Position numbers and translations under genes: made by a program. 64,000 nt of DNA, taken from contig OW387140.1 in NCBI GenBank assembly GCA_936440205.1, positions 26,409,659-26,473,658 of the forward strand, given 5' to 3'. This stretch comes from Lepidonotus clava. Lineage: Eukaryota; Annelida; Polychaeta; Phyllodocida; Polynoidae. The notes under the pieces were generated by a model, which worked only from the letters and a program-made list of their open reading frames with translations, was not told the DNA's origin and searched no databases. Position 1 is the first letter of the stretch; the number at the start of each line of letters is the position of its first letter. Shown here one piece after another: positions 24,001 to 33,770 of this stretch.

Positions 24001-27000
24001 ATGACCCAAATCCCGCCATGATAAACTCATAAATCGGCCAATAGTCGAATCTGCCCCCTTAACCCAGGATAATACCCAGCCAATAATACCACAATAATCG
24101 TTAAATGATTAAAGGCTCTCTCCGTCAGAAACTCGGCCAAGGTTCTCAAAAATTAATGCCTTCGCGTCACGTCATTCGTTTGCGGCGGTTTACGCGCCCA
24201 GAAACGGTCGGGGCGGCCGCGCGCGAACCTTGGTTCGCCGTTTTCCCGCGTGGTGGCGGTAGCGTTCCAGCGTCGGGCCGCGAACGCTCCGAACGCCAGA
24301 ACCCCTCGTTTTTCAGCGTTCCTTTTAATTCGCTTCACGTGAAATGTATCCATGTCCGTTTTGGTCACAGTCGGGTGGTTTGTTTCATGTGGTCACCGAC
24401 ATGCTTACCTGATCACAGGTACCCGAGCCATGAAATAAACATGATCTATTTCGGTGAGGACGCATCTCATTGGACACGCCTTTTTTGGGGGGCCAGGACT
24501 GACTCTACATGTCTGCAGGTCCACACAATGGTGGCGGTACTTCACACATCGTCTGAACCCGGTCTCTGATTCACCGACACACCACTCGTATGTTGCTCAC
24601 TGTTTGTCACATCTCTCGGAGAATTAAAAACGTCCGTGCTCTGAATTTATATTTCAACCAACACATGTCTCATACAAGGTCTCATACAAGGAACATGTGA
24701 ATTTATAAAAGCGTTCTTCCTCTCCTCACTTTTATGTTCTGCCAATGATTTTAGATTCTAGAGTGCCTATATAGTCTTCGTTACGGCTTTATGGGTATTT
24801 TGTGTAATGTTTATATTGGACAACAACATTTTTACCTAATTTGGCTGAGGAAACGCGCGATTGACCCCAAATGCACAATGAAATAAAACATTCCCTATTA
24901 CCACGTTGGCCTAGAAACCACAGGGCTTCTCCTCTAAATCCACCTACGTGTATATCTTTGAATATAGCCCAACCAATCACGTCCATAGATAGGCCAACCC
25001 GTTATAAAGGCCTACCAGTTATATAGACCACTCGCAGCCTTTCCTTTGTCTGTTCGGCCTAAGCAGCCCTCCCCCAGCCCTAGGCCCATTTCTCACCCCA
25101 CCAGCGGGTTAATGACACAACTCTCACCACCTCCAGCCCCCTGCCACCCGGACCCGTTATTGGGCGTAATTACCCCAATTATCACCTAATTAATTATTGA
25201 CTGGTCCAACTTACCCTGCGCCGAAGGGGTAGGTAAACATGGCGGTGGGATCGTAGGCGAGCAGGCCCGTCGGGGGTTGGGTCAGCCCCCGGTACACCTC
25301 GGCCGCGTCCTTCAACTCATACGGGCTCATCTGTAAAAGAAAAAAAGAAAAAATCTAAATAAAGTAATAATGATTTCTTTTGTTATAAGACTATGATTTA
25401 GACAGCATATACGGTATTTTAAGGCTTTTACTTTTTATATGTGTGAGAGTTATATATTATGTGATCGTCTATAGGAAAACATTGGAAAAGTTGCAAATAT
25501 AATCATACAATCACCCAAGTTAAAAGATGAAAAGAATATTGTTCTGGAAGATTAAACCGAAAAAAAAGTATTTTCAGTCCATATATTTGTGATATGGTTA
25601 TAGGGATTTAATATTTTAGGTATGTAGATACAGCTATATGCCATACTTCATGTATAAGGGCAGGTTTAATGTTTTTGTTCGAGTTAAGTTTGATGATTAT
25701 GGGAAATGTTTAGTGACAGGGCAAAAGGTCCCACTGGTTTTATCTGAAGTAAAACAAGGAGGGTCTGTAACGAACACCTTCTGATTTTTTATCTAAGGAC
25801 AGGGCATGGATGAAGGGGGAATGAGAGCATGGGAGGAGGGAAGAAGAGAAGTTAGGGGGAGGTGGGACAGAGATACGGTCAGGAAGCGGGGCAATCCGGC
25901 CAGGTAATGACAGGGGAGTGTATGGGGGTGGTCCGTTATAATCACTGACCTGTCCACCACCAAGGCCCCCTACCCCTAACGAAGGGCCCCTCCCAGGCAG
26001 GGCCCTGCTCCAGAAAGCCCAAATTATTAATCCCCCATCCCTGCTGGCCCCCTCAAAACATGCGATCCGGGAATCTGTCATCCCGCGTCGGGGGTCTCCA
26101 GGGCTAATCACCGCCGACCCAGGGCCACATATTTTAACCGAAATTACACGGGGCTTGATGGGAGGGAAATGTCGCCCGCCTGGAGGAGGGGCTGGAGGGG
26201 TGGACGTAGAGGGGGTGGGCGCATGCAACCCCTCTATACCTCTCCCTGTACCTGGGGCGTTTACCACCACTACTGCCGGGCCTGTGGGCAGGCAGGGCCG
26301 GGCAACGCTCTCTCCGGGCGGACCGTGGAGTGCGGCAGACCCGACGAACAAGCCTACGGGTAGGTACTGGAGGAGTGGGGGAAGGAAGTGCTCCCAGGGC
26401 AAGGCGAGTCAGGAAGGCAGTAACTGGAGTTGACGGAGGGGTACGCCGAGGACACGGAAATCAGAATACAAGGAGGCACTGGGATGGGAAAGAGCTGATA
26501 ATAATCAATATAGAGAGGGGCAGTGCCCTGTTGGAACTTCGGACAGAAGAGGGATTGACGGCGCCACCACAAATATGGCATATAATTATGTACAAATAGT
26601 ACACACAGGCGTTTTAGCTTTGAAATCTAGAAATTAAAAAAAAAAAATCAACCACTGGATATGGAATCTGCAACTCTCAGTTTTATGGAAAACACTATCA
26701 CATCATGCCAATTACACAAGGAGAAGAATATACCTGTATTTGAAGTAGTTAACGTGACTTACCGTGGCGAAGGGCGAGTAGAGGGAGGACGCCTCCGGGG
26801 CCCCGTTGGAGGCGGCGGCAGCGGCGGCGGCGAACGGCGACGAGGCCATGAGGGCCTGGGCCGAGTAGGCGGCGGCCGACCCGTACAGCGACTCGGGCAG
26901 GGCGGCGAGGCGCGGGTAGGACACGGCCAAGGACGGCGTCAGCTGACACGAGCACACCGTCTGGCCGGTGACCGGGTCGGTCATCACGGGTCTCCCGGTC

Positions 27001-29422
27001 TGACAGCAGGACGTGCCCGGGGAAGGGGCCGCCGGGCCCGTCAGGGTGGTCGACATCACCGGGCGGGACGCCGGGCTCAGCAGGGCCTGTGGACGGGAGA
27101 CAACAACGGCGGGAGTAGTAGAGGGGGTGGAACAACAGCACAGGGCGGCAGGGAGCACTCAATCAATGCTCCCTACAGGCATGGAGCAGGTCTCAAAAGT
27201 CACAGAGTACTTTTTATAAAATGTCCTAAGTTACTGGAGGTGTGCCCTGGTGGTGGGTAAGTGTAGGTGAGGTATGTGCAGGAGTAACGGTAAAGTCCTT
27301 TGTAGTGGTGGTACTGACCCGTCTAGGGGGCAGTGGTAGGTTGTAGTGGGGTGGTGGTGGTCGTGTCAGGGGTAGTAGTACTACTAGTAGTAGTAGGTAT
27401 AAGCTGACTAGAGCCGCCTCCTGCTACCAACCCCCTGCTGCCTCCTGCACCCCTCGGCCGGCGCTCCCACGGCCGCCAATCGAACCACACCGGTCAGAAA
27501 TCAATCAGCGCAACGCACTCGGCAAATCAACAACTCCTTAATTAATCGATACCCAACTACTACTGCCACCACTGGCGGCCGGCCGGGCGGGCGTCCTCCT
27601 GGGCGGGGCTGGGGGTGAGGGGTGGCCGGGAGGAGTGGTGAGGGTGAGGTGTGAGTGGGGAGTGACCGGGCCGAGATGTTACAACCATGTAGGGGGTACG
27701 GGTCGGGTACAGGGCCGGGGGCTGGGGAGGTAGGGCCCCGGAGGTAGCTCCAAGGGGGTCCTGGAGGAACACGGGAGTAGCGGCGGCTGTGTGGGGCAGG
27801 GGAGGCCCGGGTACTAGTAGTAGTAGTGGTAGTAGTAGTAGTCACCAGGAGTCGACGGCGGCGCGTCAGCAGGCCACGGCCGCGGTTACAATAAGAAATG
27901 TACAACGTGTGATGTACATGGGCGAGCTGGCAATCGACAAGAGTCAATAACATGCGGCGACCGTCGGCAGCATCGCGATGTCGCCTTGGTCGTCGACAGT
28001 GGCGGGACCCGCCCAACCCAGCGACGGGGCCTAAGCAGCAGCACCCCACCACCACCTAGCACCACCCGGCACCACCACCGCCGGGAGGGAGCAGTAGTAA
28101 GATCAGAACGCCATCATAATCATCCCGCCGCCTCGCATAGCGATCATGGCAGTCTCTCCGGGCACACACAGGAGCAGGTGGGAGGGGGTAAGGTGGAGGG
28201 GTGTGGTGTGACTAGTGTGAGGGGTAGTACTCAATCCTACCGCCGCCTGGAGGAGGGGCGGGCAGGAGGCAGGAAGGCACCAAGATCTTCCTCACACCCC
28301 ACCCTAACACCCTCCCCTCCCTCCTCACCACTACAACAACCCCACCCCTGGCCCCACCCCAGCCCCACCACCCCTCCCGGGTAGGTAGCAGGAGTAGTAG
28401 TAGCAGCCCGGAGACAGTCGGGAGGTGTGGAGCGGTCATAAATTAAACGCCACTCAATGTGGCGGGCCCCAGTGCTGCCGATCTGTGGGGGCCGATCCCT
28501 GCTCACTCTCACCCCGACCGACGCCCGGAGAAGGCTTGTTACCAGCCCCCTAGTACACCACTACCAGCACCAGGCGGCGAGGTGCGGGGGTAGTACCCCC
28601 GGGGGTTTAAGTAAATCACACTCACCACCCTACACAACACCAGAAACAATTAATAAAAGATACACACATTCACTTTAAACACTGTTTCCTTAGTGTACAT
28701 TCATTTCCATCTATCAATTTCCAAAGATGAACATGTAACTGAATTTAATTTGAATTCATGGATAAATTCTGTAATTTGAGAAAAAATGTACCAATATATC
28801 TCATAAATCATTTAATCTATAGTAGTACTCTGAATACCAGTATAAAAACAAAAAGTCACATAGGCCTAACCGAGTTAATATTCATTTAGAATAAATAACA
28901 TACAAGCATCGCATTATCATATAAAGTTGAAGTCAGGATAATTGATTTAAAATTGATTTTAAACAACTATTAGTAAAATCAGAACACCAAGCTGCTGTGT
29001 TAATAGAACAAAGGGATCCCATATATTTACAGAGAACACTGCAAAAAATATTGTATTGAATAAAAAGAAAACAATGCAGATTTTCGCTAAGTCCAAAATC
29101 AGAACAGTCAATTATGAAAACAAATCAAGAACCCATTTTGCTGAGTCGGACGTAGAGGCCGACTCCCCAAAGAGGTCGTACAAGCAGGTCGGACCACAAA
29201 ACGGCCCTAACCCCCCACGTCACGCCATCCCTGCACTAGTCCACGTCACGACAGAGTTAGCTGGCCAGCCCACTCTAAGTAGCCCCAAAAAATCGATTCC
29301 CATGGAGAGAGTAGTGGGATGAGGAGAGAGAGAAAAAAAAGTGGGGGTTGGGTGCTTACCTGTGTGGGTCGGATGGTGGAGTGGGCCTGCTGGAGGGGCA
29401 GGCCGGCCGTCGTGTACGACAT
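14989..29422 (-). CDS. Irx: Iroquois-class homeobox transcription factor (7 coding exons, whole gene span)
   Basis: Nuclear DNA-binding regulator of patterning; Irx proteins are TALE-class homeodomain factors. Coding exons in transcript order are 29422-29360, 27086-26763, 25330-25215, 21431-20992, 17186-16275, 15769-15679 and 15013-14989, with intron phases 0, 0, 2, 1, 1, 2. Together they give 1,971 nt, 656 aa plus a TAG stop. Domain order: N-terminal Irx motif [18 protein letters not shown] (aa 52-69), Ala-rich run, homeodomain about aa 179-241 with the three-residue TALE loop PYP (202-204) and recognition helix WFANAR (226-231), acidic Asp/Asn region (about 248-300), His-rich run (about 334-359), Ser-rich linker, IRO box [13 protein letters not shown] (493-505) and a C-terminal FKPVTK motif. 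All donors are GTAAGT or GTAAGC. Identity is certain from the homeodomain plus IRO box; the last exon is the weakest part. No second Irx gene was found in the window. Confidence 0.96.
15014..15678 (-). other. Irx intron 6
   Basis: 665 bp, donor GTAAGC (which contains an in-frame TAA), acceptor TTGCAG, branch point TACTAAC at about 15034-15040. 15420-15620 contains repeated short words (GCACCTT, AAGGTG, AGGCCTAA) on both strands that could fold. It may be a small repeat or a regulatory segment. Confidence 0.6.
15679..15769 (-). CDS. Irx: Irx coding exon 6 (C-terminal tail)
   Basis: 91 nt (end of codon 619, aa 620-648, two bases of 649), reading [17 protein letters not shown] then [12 protein letters not shown]. 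The acceptor is CGACAG, with only a short pyrimidine run, but the phase matches exon 5 exactly. The Ser/Glu cluster followed by a TAFKPV-like block resembles Irx C-terminal ends as I know them. The donor is GTAAGC; if it is not used, the frame reads AGG TAA and the protein ends VTKR. Two C-termini are therefore possible. Confidence 0.83.
15770..16274 (-). other. Irx intron 5
   Basis: 505 bp, AT-rich, GTAAGT donor. Nothing else recognised. Confidence 0.85.
16275..17186 (-). CDS. Irx: Irx coding exon 5 (His-rich run, Ser-rich linker, IRO box)
   Basis: 912 nt (last two bases of codon 315, aa 316-618, first base of 619). The acceptor ends TTCTGCAG. In order: a His-rich run at about aa 334-359, a Pro/Gly-rich stretch, [19 protein letters not shown], the IRO box [13 protein letters not shown] (aa 493-505), a second Ser/Asn run, SLRAWTEA (about aa 547-554), an Ala-rich segment and a Met/Pro-rich tail ending FYSTRP. 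The IRO box is diagnostic for the family and is thought to mediate protein contacts. The downstream reading frame stays open to 16183, but a GTAAGT donor at 16274 and phase match to exon 6 place the exon end here. Confidence 0.97.
17480..18568. repeat. Tandem duplication in Irx intron 4, copy 1 (1,089 bp)
   Basis: Begins CACGAAGCCAAAACATTAAT and ends ATATCGCTG, followed directly by copy 2. Open frames over 17614-18141 translate identically in both copies. The first 660 bp are GC-rich with GGTAATTAAC and TGGTAATTGAA words, the remainder is AT-rich and includes a G-run. The GC-rich part resembles the candidate regulatory islands elsewhere in the window. Confidence 0.97.
18569..19658. repeat. 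Tandem duplication in Irx intron 4, copy 2 (1,090 bp)
   Basis: Head-to-tail with copy 1. The only difference I found is one extra G in a G-run (12 versus 11). Such near identity means either a very recent duplication or an assembly artefact. Confidence 0.97.
20992..21431 (-). CDS. Irx: Irx coding exon 4 (TALE homeodomain and acidic region)
   Basis: 440 nt (aa 169-314 plus one base). Carries nearly the whole homeodomain: [30 protein letters not shown], then [18 protein letters not shown]. This is Iroquois type: PYP loop extension, and Ala at homeodomain position 50 in WFANAR. The N-terminal arm reads [10 protein letters not shown], one residue longer than the ARRKNATRE I know from flies and vertebrates. 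After NKMTW comes an acidic stretch with a run of four Asp, and an [13 protein letters not shown] tail. Acceptor TTCTTACAG, donor GTAAGT. Confidence 0.99.
21432..25214 (-). other. Irx intron 3
   Basis: 3.78 kb. Contains a cluster of five ATCGAT motifs (21646-22244), a CpG-dense block (24150-24330), and a segment at 23930-24100 with TGACCCA and CATAAATC motifs that looks non-random. 25020-25200 is a mixed GC/AATTA block directly before exon 3. Open frames on either strand have no recognised domain. Confidence 0.75.
25215..25330 (-). CDS. Irx: Irx coding exon 3 (linker before the homeodomain)
   Basis: 116 nt (aa 130-167 plus two bases of codon 168). It starts right after a TTTTACAG acceptor, and its first codon happens to be [19 protein letters not shown], then a proline-rich stretch and [11 protein letters not shown]. 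Donor GTAAGT, phase 2. The two trailing bases plus the first base of the next exon make the Gly that leads into YGGMDL just before the homeodomain, an exact phase match. The first codon being ATG leaves room for an internal start, but nothing shows that one is used. Confidence 0.92.
25331..26762 (-). other. Irx intron 2
   Basis: 1.43 kb. The part near exon 3 is AT-rich with poly(A) stretches. 25880-26420 is GC-rich, and its 220-codon minus-strand open frame shows only proline/glycine low complexity. 26040-26160 mixes GC blocks with TAATCA and AATTA motifs and might be a regulatory element. Confidence 0.75.
26763..27086 (-). CDS. Irx: Irx coding exon 2 (N-terminal Irx motif)
   Basis: 108 codons (aa 22-129), bounded by a pyrimidine-rich acceptor ending CCACAG and the donor GTAAGT. 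Shows the family's N-terminal block: a Cys pair, then [18 protein letters not shown], a YPRL motif, and [14 protein letters not shown] followed by a run of seven alanines. Similar blocks precede the homeodomain in insect and vertebrate Irx proteins. The exon is strongly CpG-rich. Long open frames on the plus strand here are antisense shadows. Confidence 0.95.
27087..29359 (-). other. Irx intron 1
   Basis: 2.27 kb. The first 1.5 kb next to exon 2 is CpG- and purine/pyrimidine-rich with scattered GTA/TAG triplet runs (around 27370-27400, 27812-27842 and 28390-28402). The half next to exon 1 (28680-29130) is AT-rich. Long open frames here are low-complexity and composition-driven. No further exon was recognised. 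Confidence 0.8.
29360..29422 (-). CDS. Irx: Irx coding exon 1 (start codon)
   Basis: Encodes 21 residues, [21 protein letters not shown] split after the last Gln, then donor GTAAGC (phase 0). Irx proteins commonly begin MSY or MSF, which supports this ATG. Reading upstream in the same frame meets a TAG 17 codons before the ATG, with no other ATG between, so the start is well defined. The base at -3 is G, an acceptable Kozak context. Joining to the next exon is inferred from phase and family resemblance. Confidence 0.88.
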
Positions 29423-29441
29423 CACCGTCTCCTCCAGCACC

Positions 29442-29609
29442 TCACAGGGGTTTAATGCCACCACCTCCTCCAGTAGCCGCGGCTATGTACTGAGGTCTCC
29501 TCCTGTGTCCCTGTAGTTGTAGTGTCAGTAGTACTAGTCGTAGTAGTGGCTGGGAAATGGCCGCCGCGCAATACTCTCCAACTGGTCGGCCTCCTAGACA
29601 CGCGTACAT
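29442..29609 (-). CDS. Upstream ORF in the Irx leader (55 codons)
   Basis: An ATG at 29609 opens a 55-codon frame (MYACLGGRPVGEYCAA..., Leu-rich middle, Gly run near the end) that stops at a TGA 19 nt before the Irx ATG and in a different frame. If the leader is unspliced and begins upstream of 29609, ribosomes would meet this frame first, which usually lowers translation of the main frame. No domain is recognised, and a role as a peptide is not claimed. Its reality depends on where transcription starts. Confidence 0.4.
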   Translation of the reverse strand: MYACLGGRPVGEYCAAAISQPLLRLVLLTLQLQGHRRRPQYIAAATGGGGGIKPL

Positions 29610-29669
29610 GGGAGGGTATCACCGCCGGGAGAATTACCGATTGTCGTCTGCCTTGTTCACGCGCTACTC

Positions 29670-29706
29670 GCCAATGAGCATGTACTCAAATAGTAGTCTT
29701 ATATCG
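29670..29706 (-). promoter_or_regulatory. Candidate Irx core promoter (TATA-like)
   Basis: On the minus strand, TATAAG begins at 29703, and a TCATT initiator-like A lies at 29675, 28 nt downstream. That spacing is close to canonical. It would give a 253-nt leader before the ATG at 29422. The region is CpG-rich, so broad initiation is just as possible; this is a weak prediction. Confidence 0.28.
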
Positions 29707-30715
29707 GTAGCAATCCACTAGCCTCTGCTCCCTGAGTGGCCGTAGATAGTGGTCAGTGTGTGGTGGCCACTGGTCGATGTACTAGTTAGGTCCCGGGCTA
29801 GAGGTCAGGGGCTGATGAGGAGACTTGTTGCGAGCTTGCTAGGTCGACTGAACACCAAGAAGCTAGGCCTCCCGACGTCCGAACTTAGCCACCGGGGCAT
29901 TTAGAGCATAGTAGGAGGTAGTAGGGGGGTGGGAGGGGGCTGGAGGTGGTGTTAGGGGGGTAGGGGGGCCCTCCTCCTACTCCTGTAGTCGTCTGCTCCA
30001 GTTAGTACCGCCCGTTCTCACCGGGGGCGCCTCAGAGCTTGTTCCCGCGCCGTTAGCGCGCCAACACGGGTTAGTGGTGGTCGAATGTCGTCTGCGCGGT
30101 GGTGGCGGGACAAGTGACTCCCGCCGACGGCTGCGACTCGTGTCATTAATTCGCAGCTATTGATCAGCCTACTTCACCACGAGTCAATATCAATATTATT
30201 CGGCCGTCGCTAAAACAGGAGGCGTCCTGCAATTGGAGTGTACGTTGGGGAGGTGTCGGTGGAATGTGTACCGTTAATATAGAAGAGGTGACTGAAATGT
30301 GTGGGTCGTTAGTGCAGGTTCTGAACAATAGTTGAAGTGATTTACTCCCCAAAAAACTTTGAAAAGAGAATGCAATATTTCACTAGACCAGTCTCCAGTA
30401 AAATAAATTCAAGTATCCTCTATGATTTCTGATAAAAGAAACGGTAAAGTTTACTAAACGTTTTCTATATGTGTTATAAAGGATTAAAGGAACAGTCGTA
30501 TTTTGATTTAAAAAAAATCCTCTGGGTATTCCTTTATTCAACTTTCATATTGTGCGAGAAGATATAGCTTGAAGATTCATTTAGGAATGGTGGAAAAAAT
30601 AAAAACAATGATCGCGTACAAAATAGTAAACTGTGAGTGAGTTTATTGGTCAATTGTGGAATTTTCCCGCAGTCATGCATTTTTCTTCATTGTTTCTAAA
30701 GCAGAATAGGCCTAA
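29707..30715. other. Upstream flank of Irx
   Basis: 29707-30180 is CpG-rich and purine/pyrimidine-skewed, probably part of the promoter island, and contains GTGGTCAGTG and TGGCCACTGG words. 30181-30715 is AT-rich with nothing recognised. Confidence 0.5.
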
Positions 30716-31260
30716 TCCCAGTTGAAGGCATGATCCTGTGGTCGGGAAGCCCGTCGGGAAGTCATGTAGGTCTGCTGTCTACAAGAACGTAGCCTCCCCC
30801 ACATACCTCCTCCGGGCCTCACCCTACACAGGAGCCTGAGCCCCAACAGTAGCCCCTCCAGCCTCCCCCACCCCGCCCCACCCCGCCGCCCGTCTCCCGG
30901 CCGCCCGTCTCCCGGCCCCCGGCCGCACCCCCCCGGGCCCCCTCTGGCCGTCTCTACCCCCGACCGGCCGGCCACAGCCGATGAAACCAGCGCAAACATT
31001 GGCCGGCGGCGCTAGGTGATTGACAGGTGGGAGCCTGTTAACATTCACTCAGGACCGGCTTAGGCCACGCCCACTCGTTACAAGGCCGGCCCTCTGCGGT
31101 GGTGCTGGGTGGGGGTGGGGGGTGGGGTGGGGGGTGGAGGGTACAGGAGGTGGGGAGGGGGGGGGGGTGGAGGGTACATGAGGTGGGGAGGGGGGGGGGG
31201 GTGGAGGGTACATGAGGTGGGGGAGCAGGGTGGTGGGGCTGTGTTCGGGTTGGTAGGGCT
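30716..31260. repeat. GC-rich block ending in a G-rich tandem repeat
   Basis: 30780-31050 is very C-rich. At 31130-31225 a unit of about 45 bp (TGGAGGGTACATGAGGTGGG followed by a long G-run) occurs about three times. The plus strand could form G-quadruplexes. Pro/Cys-rich minus-strand frames are repeat translations. Confidence 0.75.
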
Positions 31261-33770
31261 CGCTTTGGGTCTACAGGGATTTCTGGTAATAAACTGACAC
31301 AGACGGCCAACACAGTCACCGCCTATACACGCGTGAACACGATAATTCAGAGCAATGGAACCACCACGTAGGCATATGTTCACTAGCTTCTCCTATAGAC
31401 TTTGATGTTGACAAAACAAGAAAAAAAACACTTAAATATATAAAACTGAGGAAATAACTTGAATTGTAAAATTCTTGATATACGTCGACTTGATGAACTA
31501 CTTCTTTAGAATAACGCATTTGTGTCCCAAAAATATGATATGGATCGTTAATGGATAGTCAGCTCCATTGATTTTCCTTTATAAAAGTGAAATGATGGTT
31601 TCAGAATATTGTCTCTCCAAAAGGTAAATACTGTTCTCGGTGCAAAGTCTTCACAGACAGAAATAGTTTTACTTGTTAGGACTATTTGGACAAGATTCAT
31701 ACTCCAAACAGTATTTCTCGTTCATTCTCAACAAACCCACCACTTCAAGAGTGTGGCTTTTTCAAAGTGGAAATGAAATATCATACATACAAAAACAAAA
31801 AATGAAACTGTATTAAAGAATACAGATACATGAGCTTGGTTGTCTATTATAACTGACATATTTGAAACTCAACGGTCAGGCTGGTGTCACCGATGTCATC
31901 CCCCCCCCCCTCCATCCACCTCTCCTCCGCCGACCACATTTCCCTGTGGTCTGCAGGTCACTCCTGTGGTCACCATATGGTCAGTGGTAGGTGGTGGGGG
32001 ATGGTGATGACCAGTGCTCTACCCAGATCTATAACCCAGGTGGTTCATTTCACAGCCCATTGAGTGGGTTCATTTCCGTCTCAAATAAATAGGAAGTATT
32101 CTGGTATAAACAGAGAATACATATCCACCCATGCACGTGATTCACGTAGACCTGCATGGAACACAAGGAAAGCCTTGGATACGACCCATCTCCACATAAT
32201 ACCATCTGACACCCTAAACCCTTCCACCCACAACCCTCTCTCTAAAACCCATCTCCAATTGCATCACCGAGAGTCTTTAGCCTGCAATCAATTTCAATCA
32301 GTTTTTTGTGTGCCAATTGCCCGTTGTTTTCCCTCCCATGCTAATCCCCCTTCCCCACTCCCCACCCCACCCACCCCCTCCCTCCCTCACCCCGACCGGC
32401 GCGCCCCCTCTTGGACCCGCCGGGAGTCACCCGCTGCCAGTTCCCAGCCCACCTCCTAATCCCCTCCTCTCCTCCATTGTTTCCCACCCCTCTCCCCCGG
32501 CGTCACGTCTACTCCAGGAGACACCCAGGAGGGGGTCGACGCCCCCAGAGACCCTAAAGCCCTAAATCCCATTTTTTGCTATTTTTCTGCCGGTTTTCTC
32601 TAACTGGGGTGAAGTGATCCTCCCGTCTGGGGAATAGTGTCTTAAGTCCACTGTAGGTAGCGCCCTGGTCGCACCTCCGCCAAGAAGGAACCATCTAATT
32701 TAAAAATAAATAAAAATAATTGTTTTCTATTTCATGTTGTTGGCGAATCTATGAGCGAGGGATGCGGTAACTATACATATAAGTGAATTAAAAGTATTCT
32801 GTAAGTTGATAAATAAAGATATCCAAATTAATTATCATTATTGTTTCATTAAACAAAGAATAATGATAGATTTATAACCGTAATAGCTGCATTCAATTTT
32901 TGTTAGCCAATGTTTTCTACCATCGATGTACTTGGAGAAACGTATTTCCCAGATGGCACCAAGATATTGGCCTTTACCTATAAATCAAACAGTATAGCTA
33001 AATTGCAATGTAAACCATCAGACCGTTAACCTGTTAACCACGGAAACTAAGTAGACTAAAAGACTTAACGAGCGACTTATTACCAGTACATGCAGTTGTT
33101 TTGGGAGTAATTTCTTCCTGGTTATTTCCGGGGTCAATGTTGCCATTCCTTGTTTACAGTAATGGTGTCAAGGCGTTGCCATGGTGACGGGGATATACTG
33201 GAGGCAGGGGGTATAGGGTATGACACCGGGAAGAATGAGAGGAAGGACCTGTCATATTGCCATATATTAGTGTTCTCCCGGGACCAAATTGTGACATTAA
33301 GCCCTATACAGATATAGCTCAGATGGGAAGATATAGCCCAGATTAGAGTCATGTTATTTTGGCCCTTTATTCATCAGGCATGACTCAATATGGTTCTACC
33401 AACAATATTTAAAAATCAGTTATTTCAATATTATCGATTATATCATTCTATTTTCTACCGTTTAAAACGTTAATAATAATATTCTATAGATCATGATTAT
33501 TGTCAGGACATATCGATTAATTTATTTGAATGATCTCACAGATTTTCTTTTCAAAGACGTAGTTTATTTGTTGGACTCTTAATGTTAGTATTGGTAATTC
33601 AATAATTTTGTTTCATGACTGTTTCTTTTTTTTCATAAATAGTGCTACTTTGAGGGGTATATAAAAAATATGAAACGTTCCAATATGGTTTTCAAACAGA
33701 AATATGGAATGACAGTGCTACTTAACAGCAAGACAATTTCCATTCGGCTTTCGTGTAAACACATGACCCA
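31261..33770. other. Non-coding upstream DNA with small islands
   Basis: 31932-31971 has three RUNX-type sites. 32310-32560 is a pyrimidine-rich GC block without a credible gene. 33120-33190 is a small GC patch. The rest is AT-rich. Confidence 0.5.

Noticed and set aside
24105-24569. 154-codon plus-strand frame in Irx intron 3
   Set aside because: Runs through a CpG-dense block and has no domain.
25740-26402. 220-codon minus-strand open frame in intron 2
   Set aside because: Proline/glycine low complexity in a GC-rich stretch, no recognisable domain, and inside an intron of Irx.
26661-27260. 199-codon plus-strand open frame
   Set aside because: Antisense to Irx exon 2; its Gly/Arg-rich text reflects the GC-rich coding strand.
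27501-28055. 184-codon minus-strand frame in intron 1
   Set aside because: Includes a threonine run from a triplet repeat and proline-rich text; no splice phase links it to Irx exons 1 and 2, which already join exactly.
29423-29464. Earlier Irx start with a longer N-terminus
   Set aside because: The upstream in-frame codon is GTG, not ATG, and an in-frame TAG lies just before it.
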